Made by a program: the position numbers and the translations under genes. This document shows positions 32,762 to 39,994 of a stretch of DNA of 64,000 bases, piece by piece. Origin of the DNA: Thermoplasmata archaeon (lineage in GTDB: Archaea; Thermoplasmatota; Thermoplasmata; Lutacidiplasmatales; UBA184); assembly GCA_021802125.1 (NCBI GenBank), contig JAKAAX010000010.1, forward strand, positions 1 through 64,000, given 5' to 3'. The notes beneath the pieces were generated by a model. The model was not told the origin of the DNA. It saw only the letters and a program-made list of their open reading frames with translations, and did no database searches. Numbering within the stretch: the first letter of the stretch is position 1; every line of letters begins with the position of its first letter.

Positions 32762-32780
32762 CCTCGGGATAAACCCGAGG
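32762..32780. promoter_or_regulatory. Inverted repeat centred on the flippase TATA element
   Basis: CCTCGGG (32762-32768), ATAAA (32769-32773), CCCGAGG (32774-32780): a perfect 7-bp inverted repeat whose 5-bp spacer is the TATA-like element of the flippase gene (start 32743, 28 nt away). The symmetry placed over TBP's binding site looks like a repressor operator. A plus-strand TATA-like CCTTTT (32815-32820) 27 nt before the ATG at 32845 serves the divergent epimerase-like gene. Confidence 0.55.
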
Positions 32781-32844
32781 CCAGGGCCGCGCGGGGGCCA
32801 GGGGAGCACGCGAGCCTTTTCCCCCGTTCGCCTGCGGGGGCGGC

Positions 32845-33789
32845 ATGACCCTCCCATCCCGGGTGCTGATCACCGGAGGCGCCGGCTTCCTGGGGGCCCA
32901 CCTCTCCCGGCGTCTCCTGGAGCTCGGGGTCGAGGTCCGGCTCTTCGACGACCTCTCCGGAGGCCGCGAATCGAACCTCCCTCCGGGGCTCCCTCCCGGG
33001 CGGCTGCTCCGGGGCGACGTCCGCGACGAGGTCGCGCTCGCGTCGGCGATGGAGGGGTGCCCGGCGGTGGTCCACCTGGCCGACCGCCCCGTCCCCGCGG
33101 GCTCCCCCACCGAAGGGATGGACGTGAACGTCCAAGGGACCCTCGCGGTGATGCGCGCCTGCCGGGCGGCGAAGGTCGCGCGCGTGGTGCACGCCTCCGC
33201 GTGTTCCGTCTACGGGACCTCGGGGTCTCCCCCGATGGCCGAGACGCGTCCGCCGGGCCCGGTCACGCTCACGGGGGCCTCCAAGGTCGGGGGCGAGGCC
33301 ATCGTGCGCGCCTTCGCGGAGGAGGGCGCCTTCCAGGCGGTCGCGCTGCGCTTCTTCCACGTCTACGGCCCCGGGCGGGTCACGAGCCCCACCCCGGGGG
33401 TCCTCGCCCTCTTCGGCCGGGAGGTCGCCGAGGGCCGGCCCCCTCAGGTGCACGGAGCGGGGGAGATCACCCGCGACTTCGTGCACGTCGAGGACGCCGT
33501 CAACGCGATGCGTCTCTCTCTCGAGCGGCGGGTCGGGAACTGGACCCTCGCGAACGTCGGCACGGGCGTCGGGACGCCCCTGCGGGCGGCCGCCGAGGCC
33601 GTGGCGACGGCCCTGGGGCGCGTCGACATCGAGCCCGAATCCGTCGCGGCGCCGCCGGGCCCGGCGGTGAGCGCGGTGGCGGACATGCGGTACGCCCGCA
33701 GCGCTCTGGGCTTCGAGCCGAGGATCGGCTTCGCCGAGGGGCTCGCGCGGAAGGACTTCCACCTGCCGATACGCTGGGTCGCCCCCTAG
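32845..33789 (+). CDS. NAD-dependent sugar-nucleotide epimerase/dehydratase-like protein lacking catalytic Tyr
   Basis: A 314-aa extended SDR of the GalE/WbpP group. RVLITGGAGFLGAHLSRRLL binds NAD; VVHLADRPVPAGSPTEGMDV and VVHASACSVYGTSG (S-x-V-Y-G) follow; LRFFHVYGPGR and VHGAGEITRDFVHVEDAVNA are sugar-nucleotide-site motifs. The catalytic Tyr-x3-Lys is altered: the segment reads T-L-T-G-A-S-K, with Thr four residues before Lys instead of Tyr (compare Y-S-A-S-K in rmlB). Either another residue provides the acid/base function or the protein has become a decarboxylase, binding or regulatory protein. ATG at 32845 fits the promoter spacing. Function in sugar-nucleotide metabolism inferred from fold and location. 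Confidence 0.82.
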   Translation: MTLPSRVLITGGAGFLGAHLSRRLLELGVEVRLFDDLSGGRESNLPPGLPPGRLLRGDVRDEVALASAMEGCPAVVHLADRPVPAGSPTEGMDVNVQGTLAVMRACRAAKVARVVHASACSVYGTSGSPPMAETRPPGPVTLTGASKVGGEAIVRAFAEEGAFQAVALRFFHVYGPGRVTSPTPGVLALFGREVAEGRPPQVHGAGEITRDFVHVEDAVNAMRLSLERRVGNWTLANVGTGVGTPLRAAAEAVATALGRVDIEPESVAAPPGPAVSAVADMRYARSALGFEPRIGFAEGLARKDFHLPIRWVAP

Positions 33790-33819
33790 GGGGAGCGCGG
33801 CGCAGCGGTCCCGCCCTTC

Positions 33820-35463
33820 TCAGAGGGTCCCGTTCTCGACCCGGTGGGCGCAGCGCCCGCAGACCCAGGCGCGAGGGCGGCCGCCCATGCCCGCGGGGGT
33901 CCACAGGAGACGACCTCCGCAGCTGGGGCACGGGACCTCCTCCCGGATCTTCAGCACCTCGTAGAGGGAGGGAAGGCCCGGAGGGATCGCCCCCTCGATC
34001 GGGGAGAGCGTGGGGTAGGAGAGCGGGTCCTGGGGCTGCCCGACGGGCGCCTTGGGGATGCAGAAGACGGTGAGCGAGTACTCCCCGGGCTGGAGGTTCG
34101 CGGCGAGGGTGTGCGAGACGTCGAGCACGTGGCCGGGAGGGATGTCCCGCGACTCGGCCTGGAGCCGCGTCCCCTGCAGGTTCACGTTCGTGAGAACGAC
34201 GTAGTAGGTCACCGACAGCGGCGTCTGGACCTGGTTGTGGGCCATCACCTCGACGAAGATGGGTTCTCCGGGAGGGAGGACGCTAAGAGGGACGTCGCGC
34301 GAGAAGCGCATGCCCCCGCCGGCCGGGCGCCAGGAGAGGGACTCGTAGACGCCCTGACGCTCGGTGTAGAGGAACAGGGACTTCGACGGGCCGGGGGGGA
34401 GGGAGGTCGGGGGCGCGGTCGAGGGAGCCGCCGTGCCCGGTGGAACGAAGGGGGGGAAGGAGAACGCCGGGGAGGACGCAGGAGCGGAGGGAGCGGACGC
34501 CGGTGGCGGGTAGGGTTGCATTGACGGAGGCGGGGCGGGAGAGGGGGAGGTGGAAGGGGAGATGGAAGGGGAAGTGGAAGGGGAGGGTGGGAAGACCGGG
34601 TCCGGCGGGTTGAAGGAAGGAGCGGGGCCCTGGGACGACGGCGGCGGCGCGGAAGCGTAGCCGGGGTACGAAACCGGGGGCGAGGGGGGAGCTGGGATGC
34701 GGGGAGGGGGAGGGGTGGGATAGCTCGAAGGCGGGGGAGCCGCGGCCGCGGGGGCCGGGCCTGGTCCTGGCGGCGGCGGCGAGGCGGGCGGGGCCCCGGA
34801 GGGCGGCGCGCCGGGTCGTGAGGCGAATCCTGCCCTGGACCGGGCGACGGGAGTGCCCGCAGGGGGAGCTGAAGGGCCTGGCCCCGCGGTCCCCGGAGCG
34901 GGGGACGCCGATCCCACGGCGTAGCCGTAGGAAGGAGGGGGTGAGGAGGGAGCGGAGGGCGGAGAGGAAGGGGGAGGGTAGGGTTGGCCCGACGAGCCCC
35001 AGGCTGGCGTCCCGTAGGCCGGTGGAGGCGCCGCGTAGGGATTGCTTTGGGCTTGCTGCGGAGGAAGGTAGGGAGGAAGGATGGGTCGTGCGGGGGCCTG
35101 GGAAGGGCCGGGCCCCTGGGGTGCGGAGTAGGGAGCGGAAGGAGGAGGGGCGTAGGCGACCGTCGGGGGGAACGGCTGGGAGGGGTTCGCCTCCGGGGGA
35201 GAGGTCTCGGGGGTGAACGGGGGCGCGCCCGGACCGATGGGGTTCTCCGGTGGGGGGTTCGTGGCGGGGTCCGGGGAACCGTAGGTGGGGGCGGTCTCGG
35301 GAGCCGCAGAGGAAACGCTCGAGGAGGAGGAAGAGGACTCGCTCGACGTCTTGGCGAAGGGAGCGTAGCCGCAGCTGTTGCAGGTCCAGCCCTGGGAGAG
35401 CTTCACCATCTGGCCCTGCTTGCACTTGGGGCAGGTGACGGTGGGCCCAGAGACTCCCGACAA
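33820..35463 (-). CDS. Pro/Ser-rich protein with N- and C-terminal zinc ribbons
   Basis: A 547-aa protein. The N-terminus TVTCPKCKQGQMVKLSQGW then TCNSCGYAPF is a C-x2-C...C-x2-C zinc ribbon; the extreme C-terminus CPSCGGRLLWTPAGMGGRPR then AWVCGRCAHR is a second. Between residues ~50 and ~355 lies an extremely low-complexity Pro/Ser/Ala/Gly/Tyr linker. Residues ~360-510 form a beta-rich domain (LFLYTERQGVYESLSWRPAG, PGEPIFVEVMAHNQVQTPLS) that resembles a beta-sandwich. No signal peptide or membrane helix. TTG at 35463 is supported by TATA-like AGTAAAAAAGC 30 nt away. Function unknown; such ribbon-linker-ribbon proteins could be scaffolds. Confidence 0.72.
   Translation of the reverse strand: MSGVSGPTVTCPKCKQGQMVKLSQGWTCNSCGYAPFAKTSSESSSSSSSVSSAAPETAPTYGSPDPATNPPPENPIGPGAPPFTPETSPPEANPSQPFPPTVAYAPPPSAPYSAPQGPGPSQAPARPILPPYLPPQQAQSNPYAAPPPAYGTPAWGSSGQPYPPPSSPPSAPSSPPPSYGYAVGSASPAPGTAGPGPSAPPAGTPVARSRAGFASRPGAPPSGAPPASPPPPGPGPAPAAAAPPPSSYPTPPPPRIPAPPSPPVSYPGYASAPPPSSQGPAPSFNPPDPVFPPSPSTSPSISPSTSPSPAPPPSMQPYPPPASAPSAPASSPAFSFPPFVPPGTAAPSTAPPTSLPPGPSKSLFLYTERQGVYESLSWRPAGGGMRFSRDVPLSVLPPGEPIFVEVMAHNQVQTPLSVTYYVVLTNVNLQGTRLQAESRDIPPGHVLDVSHTLAANLQPGEYSLTVFCIPKAPVGQPQDPLSYPTLSPIEGAIPPGLPSLYEVLKIREEVPCPSCGGRLLWTPAGMGGRPRAWVCGRCAHRVENGTL
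34545..34592. repeat. Imperfect 12-bp tandem repeat inside the linker
   Basis: Four near-identical copies of a GTGGAAGGGGA-type unit in tandem, coding on the minus strand for P-S-T-S-P-S-I-S repeats in the disordered linker. Direct observation; a likely length-variable site. Confidence 0.6.
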
Positions 35464-35487
35464 AGCGGAAGGCGTAGCCCCCTCCCC

Positions 35488-35525
35488 AGTAAAAAAGCGA
35501 GCGGGGCCCGAACCGTTATCTTTCC
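35488..35525. promoter_or_regulatory. Divergent TATA-like elements
   Basis: AGTAAAAAAGC (35488-35498) is centred 30 nt from the minus-strand TTG at 35463; GTTATCTTTCC (35515-35525) is centred about 29 nt before the plus-strand TTG at 35547. These two spacings independently support both TTG starts and leaderless transcription. Confidence 0.55.
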
Positions 35526-35546
35526 AGGGGGGTAGGTCCCCTTCCC

Positions 35547-35780
35547 TTGTCGAGCCCACCTCCCGTTCCAACCAGGAAGAGCTTCTGGCCCTGGTGGATG
35601 GACCCGTACTCCGACAACCCCATCGCCTTCGGGGTGCTGTTCATGATCCTCATCCTGCTGATGATCGGGGGGCTCCTGCTCTACCGCATCCTCTTCATCC
35701 ACGAGCCGGGGGCCCAGCCCATCGGCCCGCCCTACTTCGTCATCCACGGCGGGCTCTCCTCCCTCCTGGGCCTCCTCTGA
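35547..35780 (+). CDS. Small single-pass membrane protein
   Basis: A 77-aa protein. A Trp-rich juxtamembrane segment (FWPWWMDPYSDNPIAFG) is followed by one strongly hydrophobic helix (VLFMILILLMIGGLLLYRIL, residues about 29-49) and a short tail with a second mildly hydrophobic end (GGLSSLLGLL). No family recognised. TTG start supported by GTTATC promoter spacing. The universal stress protein follows 46 nt downstream, so the two may be co-transcribed. Confidence 0.65.
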   Translation: MSSPPPVPTRKSFWPWWMDPYSDNPIAFGVLFMILILLMIGGLLLYRILFIHEPGAQPIGPPYFVIHGGLSSLLGLL

Positions 35781-35825
35781 ACGGAGGTCGGTAGCCCCTC
35801 GAGGAACGTGGGGCGGGGCCGGGGA

Positions 35826-36302
35826 ATGCGGTCGATCGTGGTCGGGGTGGACGGTTCCCCTCCCTCCGAGAAGGCCGTGGCCGCCGCCGTCGAGATGGCC
35901 CTTCTCTTCCGGGCCCACCTGACCGTCGTCGCGGCCTACGCTCCGCCGCTCATCGACCCCAGCGGGACGGCCGCCTTCGCCACGTCCTCCGACGCCACCT
36001 CCTCGCTCCGTCAGCGGTACGACGAGCTGGTCCGCCGGAAGGTCGACGGGGCCCGTGCGGCGGGGGTCGACGCCGAGGGACTCGTCCGGGAAGGTTCCGC
36101 GACCGACGTCCTGCTCGCCGTGGTGGACGAGAAGAAGGCGGACCTGCTCGTGGTCGGCTCCCGTGGCCTCTCCCGGACCCATCGCCTGCTGCTCGGGAGC
36201 GTCTCGATGGCGGTGGCCTCCGCCGCTCCCTGCCCGGTGCTTCTGTTCCGGGACACGGCCCCGGAAGGATCGCGCTCGGCCTCCGCCGCGACCCCGACCT
36301 AG
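35826..36302 (+). CDS. Universal stress protein (UspA family)
   Basis: A 158-aa single-domain Usp. MRSIVVGVDGSPPSEKAVAA is the first strand with the Asp that contacts adenine; KADLLVVGSRGLSRTHRLLL then GSVSMAVASAAPCPVLLF is the G-x2-G-x9-G-S/T ATP-binding signature (here G-S-R-G...G-S-V-S). ATP-binding class is therefore predicted. The GTG 18 nt upstream adds only a GRGRG pentapeptide, so ATG at 35826 is preferred. Role: general stress modulation in cytosol. Confidence 0.88.
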   Translation: MRSIVVGVDGSPPSEKAVAAAVEMALLFRAHLTVVAAYAPPLIDPSGTAAFATSSDATSSLRQRYDELVRRKVDGARAAGVDAEGLVREGSATDVLLAVVDEKKADLLVVGSRGLSRTHRLLLGSVSMAVASAAPCPVLLFRDTAPEGSRSASAATPT

Positions 36303-36327
36303 GGGTCCGAAGTTCGGGGCGAGGCCC

Positions 36328-36972
36328 CTATCGGATCATCCCGCGCTCTTCGCATTCCTCTTCCACGGCGTGGCGGAGGTACTTGAGCGCGGGCTCGGTC
36401 AGACGGTCCATGTGCATCAGGAGGTAGGAGAGGTAGACCTTCTCGAGCTCCCGCGTCGCCGCGTGGCCCCGCGCGTGCGGCTCGGTCTTCTCGAGGGACG
36501 GGAGAGACTCCTCCTCCCGCATGCGCTCGACCTCCTCGACGACCTCCCGAGGGAGCGGGCGGGTGAGGGGCAGGGAGGGAGGGCGGCCGGTCCGTCCTCG
36601 GCCGAGAGGGGAGGGCGATCCTGGAAGGAAGGCCCGCAGCGTGGGGTTGCGCTCCGGTTCGTCCGGCTCCGGGGCCCGTAGGGCCGGTCGAGAGACGGAG
36701 GCCTCCCGGTCCTCGGAGGGCTGGGGCGTCTCCTCGGGGCTCGCGAGCAGCGCCAGCGCGGCTCCGCCCGGCTCCTGGTGGTAGCGCTCCAGGGGGGGTT
36801 CCTCCCGCGGGGGAGGGGAAGCGGACCGTGATGGCCTCCGGGTGCCCGGAGGGTCCTGCATCGACTCGAGCGGGCGGCCGGTCACCTGCTCGACGATCTT
36901 CCGGACCGACCACGGGGTCGGTTTCTTGCTAGGGGGAGCTTCCGCCGTCCCCTCGACAGACTCGTCGGACAT
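36328..36972 (-). CDS. Hypothetical protein with disordered N-terminus and helical C-terminus
   Basis: A 214-aa protein of unknown function. Residues 1-140 are Pro/Arg/Glu-rich and probably disordered; residues 140-214 are predicted helical (PREVVEEVERMREEESLPSL, ATRELEKVYLSYLLMHMDRL, LKYLRHAVEEECEERGMIR). No metal or catalytic motif. ATG at 36972 lies 33 nt from TATA-like TAGATAAAGC (37000-37009), a good leaderless arrangement. It diverges from proC. Confidence 0.65.
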   Translation of the reverse strand: MSDESVEGTAEAPPSKKPTPWSVRKIVEQVTGRPLESMQDPPGTRRPSRSASPPPREEPPLERYHQEPGGAALALLASPEETPQPSEDREASVSRPALRAPEPDEPERNPTLRAFLPGSPSPLGRGRTGRPPSLPLTRPLPREVVEEVERMREEESLPSLEKTEPHARGHAATRELEKVYLSYLLMHMDRLTEPALKYLRHAVEEECEERGMIR

Positions 36973-36999
36973 CCGTCCGACAGGGCTTGGTCGCCCATG

Positions 37000-37099
37000 T
37001 AGATAAAGCCCGGCGTTTCAGATGAACCTCCTCGAGGCGTACGGAGCTCCGAAGGGCCCTTGGGTGGCCCGGAGCCGCACTTCGGGCGCACAGTATATC
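37000..37099. promoter_or_regulatory. Divergent TATA-like elements (hypothetical / proC)
   Basis: GATAAAGC at 37002-37009 (read as GCTTTATC on minus) serves the ATG at 36972. GTATATCG at 37093-37100 is centred 28 nt before GTG 37124 and is the best-looking TATA box in the window on the plus strand. It decides the proC start against an upstream ATG (37022) that would add 34 unconserved residues. Confidence 0.55.
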
Positions 37100-37123
37100 G
37101 TCCCCTCGGAGGTCGCCCGCCCC

Positions 37124-38125
37124 GTGACGACCCGGCGAAAGCGCACCGAAGCCCCTCCATCTGCCGCAGCGTCGACCGGCGCCACGGCGGGGGCCTCCCG
37201 AGCGGACCGCGGGTCGATCGCGGTCCTCGGCGGGGGCAACATGGGCCTCGCCCTCGTCCGTGGGCTTCTCGCGAGGGACCCCAAAGCGGCCTCGCGCCTC
37301 GTGGTAAGCTCCCGCGAAGCCGGACGGCTCCGGGAGCGGATGCGCGGCCTCAACGTTCGGGTGGCGGAGACGAACTCGGAGGCGGTGGAGGGCGCGCAGG
37401 TCGTGGTCCTCGCCGTGAAGCCCCAGATCCTTCCGGGCGTCCTCGCCGAGGTCCGTGCCTCGATCTCGCCGGGGGCCACCGTGGTCTCCATCGCGGCGGG
37501 CGTCCCCACCTCGGTCATCGAGGAGGGTCTCGGGGTCGCCGCGGGGGCGGGCGCGGGGTCGGGGGCGGGGTCGGGGGCGGGGGCGGGCACGGGCGTCGTG
37601 CGCGCCATGCCGAACGTCGCGGCCTCCGTCCGCGCGAGCGCGACGGCCATCGCCCGAGGGCGGAGCACGCGACCGGTGGACCTGGAGCGGGCCCGGGGGC
37701 TGCTCTCGGCGGTGGGGCTCGTCCTCGAGGTCGAGGAGGATCTCATGGACGCGGTGACCGGCCTCTCGGGGACGGGGCCGCTCTACCTTTTCCTCATCCT
37801 GGAAGGGCTCTCGGACGCGGGGGTGAAGGTGGGCCTCTCTCGCGCGGTCTCCTCCGAGCTCGCGATCCAGACGCTGGTGGGCGCGGCCCAGTTGGTCCAG
37901 GCGACCGGGGAGCATCCCGCGAAGCTGCGCGACCTCGTGACGAGCCCGGGAGGGACGGCGATCACCGCGCTCCACTCCCTCGAGAAGAGCGGGCTCAAGG
38001 CGATGCTGCTGGACGCGGTCGAGGCCGCGACCAAGCGCTCCCAGGAGCTCGGGGCCCGCTGGAAGACCCCCTCCGCGCCCCCGCCGACCGCGGGAGAGAG
38101 CAGCGCTTCGCGTTCGCCGCCGTAA
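37124..38125 (+). CDS. proC: Pyrroline-5-carboxylate reductase
   Basis: A 333-aa ProC, final enzyme of proline synthesis (NADPH reduction of pyrroline-5-carboxylate). After a ~30-residue Ala/Thr/Arg leader come IAVLGGGNMGLALVRGLLA (Rossmann loop), VVVLAVKPQILPGVLAEV, VVSIAAGVPTSVIEEGL, VVRAMPNVAASVRASATA (conserved R-x-M-P-N) and the C-terminal dimerisation signature AVTGLSGTGPLYLFLILEG ... TSPGGTAITALHSLEKSGLK. An unusual GAGAGSGAGSGAGAGTG loop (residues ~144-160), from a GC-only repeat, is inserted just before R-A-M-P-N; bacterial ProC has no such loop. GTG start chosen from promoter spacing. Stand-alone gene. Confidence 0.92.
   Translation: MTTRRKRTEAPPSAAASTGATAGASRADRGSIAVLGGGNMGLALVRGLLARDPKAASRLVVSSREAGRLRERMRGLNVRVAETNSEAVEGAQVVVLAVKPQILPGVLAEVRASISPGATVVSIAAGVPTSVIEEGLGVAAGAGAGSGAGSGAGAGTGVVRAMPNVAASVRASATAIARGRSTRPVDLERARGLLSAVGLVLEVEEDLMDAVTGLSGTGPLYLFLILEGLSDAGVKVGLSRAVSSELAIQTLVGAAQLVQATGEHPAKLRDLVTSPGGTAITALHSLEKSGLKAMLLDAVEAATKRSQELGARWKTPSAPPPTAGESSASRSPP
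37541..37602. repeat. GGGGCGGG-type tandem repeat within proC
   Basis: Repeats of GCGGGGTCGGGGGCGG-type units encode the Gly-Ala-Ser loop of ProC. The stretch lies between two conserved motifs and would tolerate in-frame length changes. G-rich with several runs of four to five G, so G-quadruplex formation is conceivable. Seen directly; effects inferred. Confidence 0.6.
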
Positions 38126-38157
38126 GGAAGCGGGGGTCGCCCTTCCTCGGCGCGGCG

Positions 38158-39648
38158 CTACAGCCCCGAGGGCCCGTAGGAGCTCTCCCGCCGAAGGTCC
38201 TCGAGCAGCGCGTGGATCTTCTCGATCTGCGCCAAGGTCCTCCGGAGGAAGACCCGGCGCCCGGCGATGGTGACCGCCCAGAGCGCGGTCTTGTCCCGGG
38301 GGACGTCCGGAGGGGCCTCGAGGGGCTGGAGCGCGAGGCGGCTCACGGGCGCGAACCACTCCATCCCGACGCCCTCCAGGTTCTCCTTGCTGAGGAACAC
38401 GAGCTTCCGGCTCGTCACGATGAGGAACCCGGGGTTCTTCGGAGAGTCGAGGTAGGCCGACCAGGCGGCGACCGTGCGCTCGCCGGGCTCCGTGGGCACC
38501 GCCTTCCTCAGGAAGCTGGGGATGGTGATGGACATCCCGGGGAGCTCGCCTGGGTCCTCCACCGCGCGCAGGTGCAGGACGAGGGCCCCGGCCTCCCCGT
38601 TCAGCGGGAGCACCGGGCCGGCGTGCGGAAGGCGCACCGTCTCCCCGTCGGTGGTGCCGGCGGCGACCGGGACGAGCATTGGACCGGTCCTCCCGGGCAC
38701 GACGACCTGACCGCCGCTGGTGAGGATGGTCTGGGGGACGGGGAAGGCCATGTGCTGGGCGCCTCCCTCGTGCCACGCCTCGGGGCCCTCGGCCAGGGCC
38801 AAGGAGAGGTAGTAGTCGCCGCGCGCGCGCCGGGCCGCGTCCCACCGGCCCAGGCCCTGGAGCCGCAGGCGCCGTCCGGGAGAGGAGCCCGGGGGCACTT
38901 CCACCATCACGATGTCGTGCCGGGATTCCTTGCCCTTGCCGTTGCAGACCTCGCACTCCTCCCGGCTCACCCGGCCGGTGCCCTTGCAGTGCGAGCACCG
39001 GTCGATGCTCCTCCAGGCGCCCCCCAACCGGCTCTCCTCCCGACGACCGCTCCCTCCGCAGGCGGCGCACGGAAGCGTCCGCGCCTCGACCCGGCCGGTC
39101 CCCTGGCAGGCGCGGCAGGTCTCCTCGTCGAGGAGCACGACGCGCTTGACCGCCCCGAGGAGGGACTCGCGCACGGTGAGGTCGAGGAACGCCGAGACGT
39201 CCCCGTGGCCCTCCTCGCGCTCGACCTTCAGCGCCGCGTAGGAGCTTCCCCGGGCAAAGGCGTCGCCGAGCGAGGCGTGCGCGCCCTCCTTCCCGCCCCA
39301 CCCGGCCCAGTCGAAGGGGATCGACGGGTCGACGCTGGGGACCCGGCGGCGCGTCGGTTCCCTCGCGGGCGGGGAGGGGATGGGAGAGGGCCTCGGAGGG
39401 GCGGCGCGCCGGGGGGCCGCCGGCCCCGTCCTCCCGTCGGCCGGGCCCCGACGCGGGGCCCCGTCCTTGATCCGGAGGTAGGCCTCCGTGATCTCGGCGA
39501 ACTTCGCGCTGTTCGCCGCCACCGTCCGGGCGCCGTCCCCATGGTGGACGTCCGGGTGGTACCGCTTCGCCAACAGACGATAGGCGGCACGGACCTCCTC
39601 GGGGCTTGCGTTCGGACGGACGCCGAGGAGGCTGTAGTCGTCCTCCAT
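38158..39648 (-). CDS. DnaJ-like co-chaperone with extra C-terminal PH/GRAM-like domain
   Basis: A 496-aa type-I DnaJ homologue. J domain: DYSLLGVRPNASPEEVRAAY then RLLAKRYHPDVHHGDGA (HPD at ~31-33). After a Pro/Arg linker, four zinc-finger motifs occur in order: CRACQGTG, CAACGGSG, CSHCKGTG, CEVCNGKG (residues ~178-240), then the substrate-binding beta domains (VEVPPGSSPGRRLRLQGLG, VPVPQTILTSGGQVVVPGR). Beyond the normal DnaJ end there are ~110 residues: FLIVTSRKLVFLSKENLEGV and ALWAVTIAGRRVFLRRTLAQ look like a bacterial PH/GRAM-type sandwich. No dnaK or grpE is adjacent, so I leave the symbol empty. ATG at 39648 begins directly before the J domain. Confidence 0.83.
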   Translation of the reverse strand: MEDDYSLLGVRPNASPEEVRAAYRLLAKRYHPDVHHGDGARTVAANSAKFAEITEAYLRIKDGAPRRGPADGRTGPAAPRRAAPPRPSPIPSPPAREPTRRRVPSVDPSIPFDWAGWGGKEGAHASLGDAFARGSSYAALKVEREEGHGDVSAFLDLTVRESLLGAVKRVVLLDEETCRACQGTGRVEARTLPCAACGGSGRREESRLGGAWRSIDRCSHCKGTGRVSREECEVCNGKGKESRHDIVMVEVPPGSSPGRRLRLQGLGRWDAARRARGDYYLSLALAEGPEAWHEGGAQHMAFPVPQTILTSGGQVVVPGRTGPMLVPVAAGTTDGETVRLPHAGPVLPLNGEAGALVLHLRAVEDPGELPGMSITIPSFLRKAVPTEPGERTVAAWSAYLDSPKNPGFLIVTSRKLVFLSKENLEGVGMEWFAPVSRLALQPLEAPPDVPRDKTALWAVTIAGRRVFLRRTLAQIEKIHALLEDLRRESSYGPSGL

Positions 39649-39994
39649 GGGTTCGCGGACTCTCTGGGCGGACGGGAGAAGCACACCCGCTCCTAAAAGG
39701 CAGGGCCACGGGGGAACGACGGGGCGGGGCCCGGGGGGGGAGACCGCCCCTCGAGGTGCGAAGGGCCGGGCCCGGCCCACGCGTTTCATTCAAATAGACG
39801 CGAGAGAGTACCTACTGCAGCGGGAGCCCCGTAGGCCTTTTGCGGGTTCCCTGCGACGTGTAGCGCAGATGCCCGACGACCGATCCGCAACCCATCGGCA
39901 GGCCCCCCCAGCGAGGGGGCGGCTCCGCCCGGGAGCTTCCCCGGCGCGCTCCATAGGTATATCTGGTCAGGAGAGGGATTCCACGGTCCGGGCC
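39649..39994 (+). other. Intergenic region with AT island and palindrome
   Basis: About 345 bases without a gene. Landmarks: TATA-like CCTTTTAGG (39693-39701, minus) probably for the DnaJ gene; a perfect 16-bp palindrome GGGCCGGGCCCGGCCC (39763-39778); an AT-rich island TTTCATTCAAATAG (39784-39797) followed by a CCTAC/GTAGG hairpin (39811-39835); and TATA-like GGTATATCTGG (39956-39966) 33-35 nt before the pilin-like ATG at 39995. The AT island may drive a small RNA, but nothing recognisable is encoded. Confidence 0.4.
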
